From: Paraspadella gotoi
Lineage: Eukaryota; Chaetognatha
NCBI GenBank assembly: GCA_051294375.1
Contig: CM119265.1
Location: 23,088,099 to 23,152,098, forward strand
Direction: 5' to 3'
DNA: 64,000 nucleotides
Positions 25,862 to 37,739 of this stretch are shown one piece after another. The notes below the pieces were generated by a model. It was not told the origin of the DNA. It did not search any database and saw nothing but the letters and a program-made list of their open reading frames with translations. Made by a program: the position numbers and the translations under genes. Position 1 is the first letter of the stretch. Each line of letters begins with the position of its first letter.

Positions 25862-26561
25862 AGAAGAAAAAGAATAAGGCATATTAATACTTTTTTTTTT
25901 TAAATGTGCTCATCCTTGATCCAAAACAACCCTCGTAATGTCCTCCCCCTCCACAAGGCCAAATTCAACGCCCATCACTTCCGCCTTCAAATCCCTCTTC
26001 TTCCGCCTTCACTCCACCGCCACCGCCTTCTACATCTCCATCATTTACTCCATCATCCCGTCCACGTCTCTCTTCGTCGCCGTCGGCTTCCAACTTCGCC
26101 GCGTCTCCAAATTCCTCGTCCCCGGCGACGCCCACGAGACGTTGGGTCTCTTTCTTGTCCTCGGCGCCTTCGCCGGCGTTCCGGCGTCGATCAAAGTCTT
26201 CGATTCCACGCCGGTCGCGTTTCCGGCGTCGGTTGAGGGCGTGGAAGTCTTTCTCAGCGTCAACGGAACGGGGCCGATAACGACGCCGTGGCTGATGTCG
26301 TCGCCGCACAATTTGACTCTGTTGGTCGAGGAAATGGAATCGCGATTGGCCGGCGCCGTCGCTGAGCTATCCACTTGCGATTGCATATGGCAGAATTGTC
26401 CCTTGTACGACGGGACGGCCGAAGATCCGCGTCGCGTGGCGGAGAAGATTCGTCCGCTGATCGACGCGCTCGCCGCCGCGCGTTACGTCCGTCAAAGGAA
26501 GTGGATCGTGGGAGTGACGCTTTTTCCTGTTTATGTGGTTGTTTTAGCTTTTTGCTTCATT

Positions 26562-26633
<72 letters not shown>

Positions 26634-26651
26634 AGAATTTATGAATGCTAG
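22919..26651 (+). CDS. Multi-pass membrane protein, possibly XK-related (Kell/scramblase family), 5' end missing
   Basis: Exons: 22,919-23,473 (CACAG / GAG|GTTTAA), 23,774-24,658 (CAATCAG / AGG|GTCGCC), 25,096-25,734 (TTCACAG / AAG|GTGATG), then an open frame at 25,938-26,651. The first three have lengths divisible by three and join in phase 0. They give about 690 residues with many hydrophobic segments. Near the start, SDQITDVLTV resembles the TDV segment of XK proteins. Later ECIPQALVQAAVIFYGD resembles their conserved E..PQ..LQ segment, followed by a serine-rich hydrophobic helix (DVLTYLSAMTSCVSIV). XK-related proteins scramble phospholipids at the plasma membrane. Low overall similarity makes this tentative. 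The link to the fourth exon needs a one-base shift, so 25,938 could instead start a separate gene. No start Met is seen upstream of 22,919. Confidence 0.5.
25791..25858. repeat. (GA)n microsatellite in an intron of the XK-like gene
   Basis: About 65 bases of GA repeat between the third and fourth putative exons. Confidence 0.95.
26567..26633. repeat. (GA)n microsatellite read as an Arg-Glu tail
   Basis: Follows the last hydrophobic segment of the XK-like gene and stays in frame to the stop at 26,651. Confidence 0.9.
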
Positions 26652-27732
26652 TATTTTAATGCATTAAATGTGCATCTTTTGTTTTCTTTTTGTGAAGACT
26701 TGGGCAGCGTACGAAACGCCACCACGAAAAGGGGAAAAATAAAACAAAAGTCTTTCTCAAGTAATTCGTAAAAATTGTTTTTATTTTGCTAAAATTTGCA
26801 AAAATTTTTAGTTTGTTTCTCTCGAGTAAAATTTTCGAACTTAAAACAAGTGAAATTATTTTTAATCAAAACTGGTTCGGAAAACATCGTTCGACTGTTT
26901 GTTTTGAAAAGTTCAGATAGTTGATAAACGGAATTGCGTGCTGTTTATTCCGAAAAAAAAACACTCCTAAAAAGTTCAAACAAGAACGAACTTTTCGCTA
27001 TCAATCATCTCGAAAAGGCTCTCGCACTGATTAGATTAAACAAGAGAGAAGCAGAAAAAAAAAAAAAAAAACTGGTATTTTCTCTCTTTTTTTTTCCCAC
27101 TTTACATCTACATATATTCGAAAACAATGGGGCTCTCATCAATTTTTCATTTTTTATTGGACTTATTTTTCGAAATATGGAATTCGGTTTTTAGGGTGAG
27201 TCAACTGCACTGTATATCTAAAAGAGTTTGAACTAAGTTTACAGCTCATTATAATATGGATTTTTATAGTAATTTAAATTTTTTCATGCGTCTTTATAGA
27301 TCATTTTTGAATAATTTTCCGAAAGATAACAAGTCTATAGTATAAGAGTCATTTTCTGGTGACTCGAATTGACTTCTAATAAGGAAAAAAAAACAAAACA
27401 AAACCGCGACGATTCTTTAAGACACAATTTTTATTACTTTTATGGTGGACTAAAATCCACCAACCGTTCATCAGCGGCCGTTGGTGACGGAGGCAAGTCA
27501 TTCACCTCCCAACCCAAAGGTCCGGGGTTCTAGCCCGGTGGTCGTCTGGCAGTTAAGAGGGACGGGGCTGTTAACCCTCCTGTAACATGGTGTTACAGCC
27601 TGATCCGAAGCTCAGGAACTGCTTATATTGAACGGTTCTGTCATTAACACATATCAATAATTACTGTCTCTTCACTTTATTAATTTGCAACTCTATTATC
27701 TTCATTGTCTAAATCACAATTTTTGTGAACAG
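26652..27732. other. Spacer between the XK-like and amidase genes
   Basis: A+T-rich, with one SINE-like element (27,445-27,645). The amidase start codon must lie upstream of 27,733, but no exon is convincing. An 86-codon frame at 26,934-27,194 ends in a hydrophobic stretch and was not accepted. Confidence 0.5.
27445..27645 (+). mobile_element. tRNA-derived SINE-like element
   Basis: Head: GCGGCCGTTGGTGACGGAGG (A-box-like), then GGTCCGGGGTTCTAGCCCGG, a T-arm-like hairpin containing a B box. The tail resembles the element at 21,735-21,925 in opposite orientation. Both copies reappear in the noisy duplicate (37,150-37,360 and 43,075-43,290). Confidence 0.6.
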
Positions 27733-29459
27733 CGTCACAGCGCCGTGCCTCCCATTGTCGACGAGGCGCTTCTCTTGTCGGCCACTCAACTGGCGGCCGA
27801 CATCCGGAGCCGGAAGAGGACGGCGGTCTCAGTGGTCGAGGAATTCGTCAAGAGGATTCGATGCGTCAACCCGACGCTCAACTGCATGGTGGCCGACAGG
27901 TCGGGAAAATGTGCATTGTGCAATTTACAAATTGCAATGTTATACTAGGCTTGTTTTATTTTTTCGTATTTTACTGGCAGAACTCGAATGTAAAGGACGA
28001 CTGGCGGTTTTCATGGGGGTTGATACATTTTAATAATAATATCTATTAAAGCGATGGAGTCTAATATATATGTGTATTGTACAACAAGACCATAGCTCTC
28101 TCTTCTCTCTCTCTCTCTCTCTCTCTCCTTTCTCTCTCTCCTCTCTCTCTCTCCTCTCTTCTCTCTCTCTCTGTCTCACGGTAGATAATGACCGTTTAAC
28201 GTAATTGTATTACACCCGTTTATGAAATTTGGTACACCAATATAAAAATTATCCATTCATTTAAATAAATAAAGCTATCTTGCCCCTGACTTTGGACAGG
28301 CTTTGGTGGTTAAGGCCTCCATCACTCTTACAAGATAATGACATAGCAGGTCCCGCAAGCTTTCAACACAGACTCTCTCACAGTCTCGTTTATTCCACTC
28401 CCAGAGTACCTGGCTTCCCTATCAATGAAGTGGAAAATATTTCAAAGAATGTTTCAATTGTATGCAAAGACCAACTCCCTTAAGTATTAGAGTCGGGTAA
28501 TACTTATTGTACTGCCGCCACTAGCATCAAAAATTACAAAGAGGCTGAATTTTATTGAAATTGTCGTACAACCAATATAAAAATTATCCATTCATTTAAT
28601 AAATAAGCTATCTTGCCCTGACTTTGGACAGGCTTTGGGTGTTTAAGGCCTCCATCCACTCTTACAAGAATATTATATTATATAATTGTATTTACTATTT
28701 AATATACGTTCACTTTACAATTTCCCACTCAGAATCAACGACGCGATTTTCGAGGCGAAGGAAATCGACGTTCTCCTGACATACAGGCCGAACGCAGAGA
28801 GAATCTCCAAAGAGAAGAAACCATTTTTGGGAGTTCCATTCACGTGCAAGGATTTCTTCGGTGTCAGGGGTACACAGGGGTACAGGGGTCAGGGGTACAC
28901 ACTGCATATACTAATGCCGTTAAAATTAATTAATAAATCGCTAATCGTCTGTACTCGTATAATCAAATGAAGTAATCGATCGTTAAATCAATCTAACGGT
29001 GGATCAATCATTCCGTTCAAACAATCAATCGGGTAATGGGAAAATCGATCAATCAATTAAACCATCAATTAGTGAAAAAGTCAGTCGATCAATCCAACAA
29101 ATGAATCACTCAATCAAGCGATCTTTCCATATCTGTCAAAAGAGCAGGTAAAGCAATCAATTTTTCTAACCATCACTCGAAACTCTAAGTTAGGTACCTA
29201 AAACATTGCGCTGACGCTCTGACTCATCTACTGCAATCTTGTCAGGATTGCCCAATGCCTGCGGCCACCTCAGCCTCAAAGACCGAGTGGCGAATGTCGA
29301 CGCGGAGGCGGTGACGCGCATGCGCGAGGCGGGCGCCATACCGCTCGGCCTGACCAACGTGCCCGAGTTGTGCATGTGGTGGGAGACGAATTGCAAATTG
29401 TGGGGAAGAACGCGAAACGTCTACGACACGAGGCGGATCGTAGGGGGCAGTTCGGGTGG
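27733..29459 (+). CDS. FAAH2: FAAH2-like fatty-acid amide hydrolase, 5' exons
   Basis: Exons 27,733-27,899 (GTGAACAG / ACAG|GTCGGG), 28,733-28,869 (CCCACTCAG / CAGGG|GTACAC) and 29,246-29,459 (TTGTCAG / GGTGG|GTAAGC) join in consistent phases. They encode the N-terminal half of an amidase-signature enzyme. FLGVPFTCKDFFGVR holds the catalytic Lys of the Ser-Ser-Lys triad. AGAIPLGLTNVPELCMWWE and IVGGSSGG follow, the latter with the cis-Ser. The match to the vertebrate FAAH2 type is close in order and spacing. Known members hydrolyse fatty-acid amides such as anandamide and oleamide at membranes. The first exon starts with a family-typical VPPIVDEALLLSATQLAADI, so the start Met and any membrane anchor lie in an unidentified upstream exon. 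The rest of the gene is displaced to 46,014-46,248 and 56,941-58,387. Confidence 0.85.
28098..28175. repeat. (TC)n microsatellite in an amidase intron
   Basis: TC array with CTCC and CTTC interruptions between exons one and two of the amidase. The homologous array is at 43,737-43,823. Confidence 0.9.
28211..28680 (+). repeat. Two copies of a ~115-base interspersed repeat
   Basis: Copies at about 28,225-28,340 and 28,555-28,680 run from GGTACA(A)CCAATATAAAAA through GCTATCTTGCCCCTGACTTT and GGACAGGCTTTGGTGG to CTCCATCACTCTTACAAG. Further copies: 35,872-35,990 (reverse), 43,885-43,995, 44,215-44,335, 50,530-50,645 and 60,495-60,610. A fragment lies at 24,763-24,800. No clear Pol III promoter is seen. 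It behaves like a short SINE or MITE. Confidence 0.75.
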
Positions 29460-32400
29460 GTAAGCAAAAAGAGTGTGATAGTATGAGTCAGTGGCCGTCT
29501 GTGTACCGCCTGCTGTACGACGCTGCAGGAGCTGAACATCAATTTTGCCGACGAATGAGATGAGGTAGTGGGACGAAGGCTCTTTTCCTTGTCTATAGAA
29601 GATGATTACAAATAAGTATTGGTGGTATCAGGCCAGTATAGGAGAGTGTTTTGTAGGCAGTTGAAAGTACTTAAGAAATGCATAAATTTTCTTTTGAGCA
29701 TGTTCCCATACTAAATTTTGAATGGTCACTCCCTCCCCATTGAGAGGGCTACCGCCTATCAGAAGAAAAAACTAAAACTCTTTACAATAATAGATGGATC
29801 CGATAAAATTGATGTAAGCCCGTGATTAAACAAAATATATAGTTGAAAATACTCAGGTTAACGACTATGAATATTTTTGACTTCCAAATATTTTTTTTGT
29901 ACTTATCAAAAAAATTTATTGTTCCGTCATTTTAAAAAAATTTTAGGATCTTGAATAGAATGTTTGATTGTTCTTGTGTTTTAAAAGGGAAACCAGACCG
30001 AGTCAGATGTGGTTAGTATTGCGATATATTAATTAATTTAGAAATATTATCACACTTCAAATAATTATATTTTAAGAAAAAAGATAAAATGAGTTTAGAG
30101 TATATATACTAAAATATTTATAAAGTTTAAGGTAATAGGTGATGAGAGTAGTTATCAGAATAACAAAAAAAGTGATGTTTAATTTACGTATATCGTGCTG
30201 CTGTGGGGTCACGCGGCTAGTTTTTAGATAGTAATTGTGCGCAATAGTGGGCCAGCGCGGTTCAGAAGTTAACATAATAAAAAATACAATTTATTTTGTG
30301 TTAAATGTGAATCATATGTTTCAAAGTGCTGCATATATAATAAGTCAGCTTAGCTGCATTTATGATGTACAGCAATTGTCATAGTATAAGTATTTCTTTA
30401 CACTTTTTTTAAAATTGTATCCACGAAAAGTCTCGGAGACGTGTAATTTGGATTGTATTGAGAAGAAAGCCCCGAAGTAGAAAGTTGTTTTAGAGAGAAA
30501 AAATGTTGTCGGCTCTTTCATTTAGGAGCCTTCATCAGTGTTTGGACAAATCAAGTATTTTGTCTCTGTTGAAGGTAAGTTTTGCTTTGATCTCTTCCAT
30601 CTCTCTCTCGCCACTCTCATTGTCATTGTTCAAAGATCTTACTTCTTCCCCTCTCCTCAGACGCTTCAGCTGTCCTCACATCTGACCAACTGTCCTTACC
30701 TTATTCTTGTGTTGGATTCCCCTCAATTTTTTCTCTCTCTCTCTCTCTCCTCTTTCTCTCTCGTGGCAAAAACTTACTTCGAAAACAGAGACAAAATATT
30801 GATTGTCCAGAACAGCTGATGGAAGCTCTAAATGAAAGAGCGAAAACATGTCGACTAAATATTGTTGTCAATAAATCCGTTGTCCAAACAAAAACTGTTT
30901 TTCCTAGATACCTCAAAACAACGAAAAAAGAGAGTATATCATAAGAGAAGAAAAATCCATGAATCATAACTTTTTCATAAAAAGAACGGATCACAACAAG
31001 AAGATCAAAAAGAGAGAAAAGAGACAGAAAAGAGAAAGTGAGAGAGAGAAAGAAGAGACAAAGCTGGATCAGCTGCTGTAGAAGGCCGCTGTGACAGTAA
31101 AGGCGTAGTAAATTTTCGTAAATTTAACTTTAATTAAAATTCTAAAAGTGAGGAACGGATAACATTATGATTAATGAACATTTATATAATAAAAAAGTTT
31201 AGTAATAAATTTTACAAATTTACGGCTGTAGGCCATATTATACGTAGTACTAAAACGAAATTAAATGTTAAAATATCAAACAGTTTTTTGTAAGATTTTG
31301 TTGGCAGATTTGGATTCGTCATAAGAAGTTGATAAAGAAATATAACGTCTTGTTTGAAAAATTCTTCATTAAGTGTCAAAAATGAGAAAGAAACTGATAT
31401 TTAAGCTAAAATGTAACTTTTTCCAATATTAAATATAGTGTTTTTTAATATTTTAACCCCACTTAATGAAAAAATTTTTAAAAATGACATTATATTTTCT
31501 TTTTATCACTTTTACGAAGGAATTCAAGGTCTGCAATCAAAATTAAAAAAAGCCTATTTTGGAAAGTTTTCGATTTTATAAGGTTTAGTACTATATATAA
31601 ATAATAGCCTACTCGAAAATTAAAAAACATAAAAATTAATTTTTTTTGATAAATTGAGTTTACTGATGAGTTGTTTCATATTTGACTTTTAGAATTTTTT
31701 TTTGTTTTTTCTAATGTAACTTTCAACTCGCCTGTTACTGTACAAGTCAGGGCGAGAAAACGTGAACTCGTTTTTAGTGAAATAAGAATAAAAGAAATAA
31801 ATAATAAAAGAAGGCAAAGAATGTTCAATGGTTTACATTTGAAACTTTTCCAAGTTTTTTCCATCCGCACAGCTTGTAAAGATTTTATTTTTATGTGTAT
31901 TAAAATTAAGATATAGCTTGGCCTCAAATTAAAAAAGTTAATTTTGAGTTTCCATGTTTTATTAGAGGGATTTAAAAATAAATTTTTTTGAATTTCATCT
32001 ATCATATGTAGTATACTGCAGATAATGTTAAATAGCATTATAAGCATTTCTATATACTAATGTTGGATATGATAATGAGTACTATAAAATCTCATTTGCA
32101 ATATTTGGCAGTAAAATTAATAATGAATGTGAATTCAAACAAAACGATACTTAAATCCCAAATGTAATAAGAAGAAATATCAAAGCTATTTTCAGATGAG
32201 AAGCCATATCTAAATTTTTTAACTTACTATAGAATGCACACTTTTGTAAAAACTTTATCAAAATAATTGCAGAATAATTTTTATTTAAAAAAAAAACGGT
32301 AATCACATGCCAAACCTATAAAAACGTAGTAGTTTTTATATGGAAAAACAGCGTGACGGGCGAACGACGAGACTGACATACGTCACAAAAGCTCACCCGA

Positions 32401-32778
32401 ATGAATATCGAAAGCCTGAACCGGCTTTGCCGTCATGACTTGATAAAAATAGGTAGATGCTTCTCTTCAGTAGAAAAGTCCACCAAGAACGCAGCGTCAC
32501 ACAAAAAATAGAGATTCCGGAGATATCTAATAAGAGACGTTTTCTAATGGCTCTGAAAAGAACTAAAAACCCAGTGACAACTTTGAGATCTGAAAGAATG
32601 CCACGTGACCTGAATTTCGTATTAGAAATCTTAAATCGAGAATCTATGCGAAATCAGCGGGCAACCAATCAGAATCAGCTGTAACTGCCTTCGGAATTCC
32701 TGTATGGATTTCCCCCTGCGTTATAGTTGGAGAGATAGTTTATTTCGTAACAGTAGCCTTCATGTACGACTGAGGCCG
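29460..32778. other. Unique segment between the duplicate copies
   Basis: It is not found elsewhere in the window. It begins directly at the donor of the third amidase exon and ends where the noisy copy starts. Mostly A+T-rich and non-coding, except for a possible first exon at 30,503. It could be the continuation of the amidase intron in one haplotype, or foreign contig sequence misjoined here. Confidence 0.5.
30503..30574 (+). CDS. Possible first coding exon with mitochondrial-type presequence
   Basis: An ATG follows GAGAGAAAAA and opens 24 codons ending exactly at AAG|GTAAGT. The peptide starts MLSALSFRSLHQCLDKSSIL: Arg, Ser and Leu rich, nearly free of acidic residues, and able to form an amphipathic helix, as in matrix-targeting presequences. 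A good acceptor (CCCCTCTCCTCAG) lies at 30,660, but the frame beyond it is short and unrecognised. No gene can be built from it. Confidence 0.25.
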
Positions 32779-32938
32779 TTTAGGTATTCGGACATCCTTG
32801 GTTTCAAGTAGACCAAACTCGACCTGCACATTTCTTATTGACGGGATTTCGCATTATAGTCCTTTCTCAAAAGTTCCTCGAAACGTCGATAAATCTACAG
32901 AATATTTGATTTGGTCGAGAGAAGAAACGTCGTGCAAG

Positions 32939-32976
<38 letters not shown>

Positions 32977-34639
32977 GGACGAGTGGTTCTTGAAGGATTG
33001 GAAAGCTGAATGTGTATAGGGAAAAAAAGCTTCTCCTCTTTTTCTCGTCAAAGAATCGAGAAGATAGGATAATGTTTTTTTTTTTTTGGCTTCTCGAGTA
33101 GAAGCTCCCAGAAGATACCATCATTTTTGAAAGTCCTGATACCCAGTGCAAAGTTGTTTTGTGCCAAATTTAGTGGAGAAAACCGAAATATCACAGATAA
33201 AAAATTTCCGCTGAATGCTGCTTGATGGATTTTTCCACGGCCATGTGTTTTTGCGTCGTACCCACTTCCGGTATTTAAAAATAAGGATTTTTGGGAAAAA
33301 AGTGGAGCTGTGTATCAGCAGCATGCTTAACATTAATTCAAAATAATGTGTATTAATATAGCCTTATTACTAAATTTTTTTGAGTTGTGGTTTTTAAAAT
33401 AAGGTTAAAAAATTATTATTAAGAAAAGAACTTCAAAATAGAATTATTTATTTTTTTTAAAGCCAAATCGTCCTGTACCAAATTACTTTACAAATTCTAA
33501 TAAGATTTGTATAAGAAATGTATGATTTGGTTATATGAAATAAAACTCGTAAGGGATTTTTTAGATATTAATCCTTAAGCCAAATATTGCCTTTAAAGTT
33601 TGCCAATGATACAAAAAGAAAGCGAGCGAATTAGATAAAAGACGCCTTGCCTTTGTGGCATAGCAAGCCGTCCCTACTCAACCTTAACCCTAAACTCTCT
33701 CCCAACCAAAACCTTAGTCTGAGGCCTTTTATTCATTTGCAAGCCTCAAATCTTATTTTCCCCTAGTACAAGCCTTTCTAGTCGCTTATAACAAGGATAA
33801 GTATTGTGATAATTGGCATATTGGACAGGCTTAAGAAAAGGACAGGAAAGGCTTGGTTAGGTTAGGAAGTACTTGGGGAAGGAAAGTTAAGAAATTAAAA
33901 CTTAGCCTTATTGGATGGCCGGGAAACAGGGAGCCTGAGCTGAGGCTTCAGGACTAGGTGAACCTCAGGCCTGGATGTGAGGTTGGTGAGAGGCTCTTTG
34001 GAGTGAGTGCAGTAGGCTAGGGTTCTGGCATGATATAAAACACGGAGACCGATTAGGGCTAAAGGAAGGGCTGCTCTCAATTCACAGCCTGGGAAACTGT
34101 GAGGGTTTGGATCAGGGAGCCAGTTTAGGGTTAAGGTTGAGCAGGAAGTACACGAGCTTGGGTTTAAGGTTAGGAAAGGCTGCTCGGGTAATGACAAAAC
34201 CCACGTTGAGGTAGGGCTAGTTAGAATAGTCCCAAGCCAGGGAAACTGATGTTAAGATTTATGGTTTGGTTTAGGGCCGCGGTTTAGGTAAGGGTTGAAG
34301 TGAGGAGCGTTGCTGCTGTAAAGGCTAAGTTGGCCTACGCATCTAATTCGCTACTTTTGCATCAACTTGGTTAGTCTTTTTAAAAAGCCAAAATATGCTT
34401 GGTTTAAAGATTAAAGATTTAAAATCCCTTAGACAGTTCTATTTGTTTAACCAGATAGTAAAATTTTATTAATTAGTAAAGGTAGTTTGGGTCATGGGGG
34501 GTCTCATTGGCTTAAAAGAATTATGGAAGTTTAACTTGACGCTTTTGTAATAATATTTTTGATAAGCCTTATTTATAAACTAAAATAAAAATTGTAATGA
34601 CTATCTAGGAAAAAAGTTAGAACATTTTTTTTTTTAAAA

Positions 34640-35050
34640 GTTATTTAAATTCAATAAAAAAGATCAAAACATGGGTGAATCATTCTCAATATTTGGTAAT
34701 GCCGCGTCCTAGGCATTCGACGCACTGGGTGCAATTCGTCTGGGCATGCTGCTCGTAAAGCGAATGAGGTACGGAAAGGTGAAATATTTTTCCAACAACC
34801 TTTAGCGCAATTCTTTTCAGCCCCCGATGTGAATGTTGCGCGTTCTCTGTGGCGACTTGCCATCTTTTCATCTGCGACCAATAGGCGATGTCGAATTGGA
34901 TTGAGATCGGGAGTTCCCCGGAACCAGAGAGATAAGTTGATATGATGATGGCATGCATTGCTATTCGTCGTAGCGGCTCTATGCGCAGGAGCTTCCGTCC
35001 TTCCAATAAAGCGATAGGATCCACGATTTCCGCGCTTCACTGTGAGGTAA
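34640..35050 (-). pseudogene. Tc1/mariner transposase relic (segment B copy)
   Basis: Counterpart of 19,330-19,690. Indels happen to keep one frame open for 129 codons on the minus strand, showing EAPAHRAATTN and GTPDLNPI. It is the same relic seen twice, not a second insertion. Confidence 0.75.
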
Positions 35051-35871
35051 CAATCTTATTTTGCCTCTAACTTCTATACGTGTTTGATCTTACGAAAAAA
35101 TGGAAGAAGCAACTGAAAGGAAATTTAGTGTAGAATCTGAAACAAATCCTGAATTTTTTTTAAAAAATCGAGCAAGTTTTCGAGTAGATATCCTTAAATT
35201 TTAAAAATGTGTTCTAACTTTTTCCTAGATAGTATTAAGTTATTGGTAACGTTTATTTTGATTAATTTTAAGTATGCGTGGCTGAAATAACAGCTTTAAT
35301 TTATTCTCTAATAATATCTGAATTTTTAAAAACCGGAAGTGGTTCAACGCAAAACTGGCGTGGAAAATCCATATGACAGTCCAGGAAAATTTTTTATTGT
35401 GATATTCGTTTTTCTCCACTAAATTTGGCAACAAAGAAACTATTGCAAGGTATCAGGATACTTTCATAAATGTATGAATTGTCTGGGACCTCTACTCTCG
35501 AGCCGCCGTTCGTTTATTCATTCGTGGTTATGCTATTCGTTGTAATCATTCGTGCTATCATTCGAATCATTACCGATTCATGACGTTCTGAATTTCATTT
35601 AAACCATTTATGGGATGCCATTCCAACTTTCTCAAAATAGGCTTTACAAGCAGCAATACGTTTATTGGGATATATTTTTGTTTTGGTTTCATATTAACAT
35701 TTTATATAGTACGACTATTCGACCCAAATTAAGTTCAACTCAACCTTTTTTCGTTTTGCTAGATACTAGATAAACAACAATAAATTTTAATGTAAATATT
35801 ATGAGATATCCGTAAAACCACTGAGAAGGAGAGATTATGACTGACATAAATGTCGGTAAATATATGTTAAT

Positions 35872-35990
35872 TAATCTTGTAAGGAGTGATGGAGGCCTTA
35901 AACCACAAAGCCTGTCCAAAGTCCAGTGGGTCAAGATAGCTTATTTATTAAATGAATGGATAATTTTTATATTGGTTGTACGCAATTTCA
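35872..35990 (-). mobile_element. Interspersed-repeat insertion present only in segment B
   Basis: A full copy of the ~115-base repeat, in reverse orientation, lies between GTAAATATA and CATATACTATAGGACC. In segment A (20,445-20,475) the flanks are joined (GTAAATATAGTATATACTTT), an empty site. A short TATA-type target duplication is likely. Confidence 0.8.
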
Positions 35991-37739
35991 TATACTATAG
36001 GACCTTACCCCATCTTCCTCCTCCTCCTGCCTCCTCCTCCTCCTGCCTCCTTTTTCTCCATCTCTTTTTCCCTCAAGAATCGATTTTTTTGTTTTGGTAT
36101 CCGGAAATAAAAGTTATTCTTCGCGGAGAATTGGGTCTCTTTCCTTCGGAGGAAAAGGGAGGAAGAAGATGAGAAACTTTTTTTTGTCTTTCCTCGATCC
36201 TGAATTTTAGGGCTCTGATTAATCCGATGCAAAACTCGTCTAACGTTTCATTATTGATGACCCCATTACCTGAACATAGCCTTTTTGAAGTCCTGTTTTT
36301 TTTAAGTAATGGTATATTTTATGTAATATTTATTCGTATGTATTATTTCCTTTGCCTTATTGCCGCTATCCTTCATGAACGAGCTTTTAGTCCGAGGAAG
36401 ATCTGTCACTTTAAAGAGAAGGAGAGGTGATGAATGACAAACTGGGAAAAAAGAATCAAATCTAATTTGAATGACGAAAGAATGAAAATGACATCGGAAC
36501 TTTTTTTTTTTTTCCGAGAAGAGAGAAACACGTCCACACGAAAAATCAGATACTCACAATTTTCGACATATATTTTTCAATCAAAAACCTCGTATCATTT
36601 TTTAAATTTAATTAAATAATGATTTTTTTCTTTTTTAAATAAAACATTTGACAATTCGCAGTTTGATTCTCGCGAATTTTTTTTGCGGGGACCAGAAAAT
36701 TTTCGTTGCACATCGTTGTCGGGTAATTTTTTCCGTTTTGTCTGTTTGTTTTAAGGACGAGGCGACTTAAGCGTTTTCGGAGATAATATAACAAAAGTGT
36801 CCCTTTAAAGTAGAACCCCTTGCAAGGAAATTTAGTGAACTAGAAGTCAAGATGTTGTCTTTTGTCCGAGCACAAGTTGATAATTTTTTCGTCATTAAAG
36901 GTGAGAGGTGATGGGTATGAGTGAAGGAAATGGTTAGACTCATGCGTTGTCAAGGGGAACAAGAAAAATGGTGGTCACGATAATTTAAAACCTAAATATT
37001 TAGTCAAGAGTCCAAAAACAGTTAATGTTGCAAAAGTGTATTTTAATTAAAATTAATACCATTAACGATGTAGAATATAATTAAATTGGCTCATATTTAC
37101 TAAAGCTGCGCGCCTTCAGACTGAAGAGAGATAATTATAAAACCCTTCAATATAGCACTATTAAGGCACTATTAAGCAGTCCTGATGCCTCGGATCAGGC
37201 TCTAACCCCTGTTAAACTTTAAAAGGCGGGTTTAGCCGTCCCATCCCTTGTTAAACTGGCGAGGCGGCCTCCCGGCCCTCCGGGCTAGAGCCACTTGACG
37301 CTTGGGAGCCGTATGACTTGCCTCCTGTACCAATGAACGCTCTGAACGGTTGGTGGATTTAAAGAAAAAAACTTCAAAATAGAAAAACAGAATGTTTACA
37401 ATAAAATAAGAAACTCATTTTTTTTGGTGATTATTAAATGACTATAATAATATTTCTCGATGATTAGCTCTAATACAATCAAAGATTTACGCATTGTTAT
37501 GTGAATGACCTTTCTTCTTAAGCCACCAGAACAATAAAAACTTATAACTTGCTCTGCAGGGGCAATTGTTTGCCTTAGCCAAATATGAAAAGATAATATT
37601 TTTAGTCGGATCTGCTTTCAGAAGATCCGACTCTATAATTCACTTGTTCGGTCAGTCGGTCCGCACCCCTCAATGCTGTCGGCATTTTACTTATATCATG
37701 TCAGAACATCGAATTATGATAAATTATGCAAAAAAACAC

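Larger units (their letters stand above)
17505..29459. repeat. Segment A: cleaner copy of a 12-kb duplicated segment
   Basis: This stretch reappears in direct orientation and the same order at 32,779-45,154. It includes the foldback element, the XK-like gene, two SINE-like repeats and the first three amidase exons. Reading frames are intact here and broken in the other copy. Left edges: CCTTTAGGTTTCGACATC here against CCGTTTAGGTATTCGGACAT there. The right edge coincides with the donor of the third amidase exon. Confidence 0.9.
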
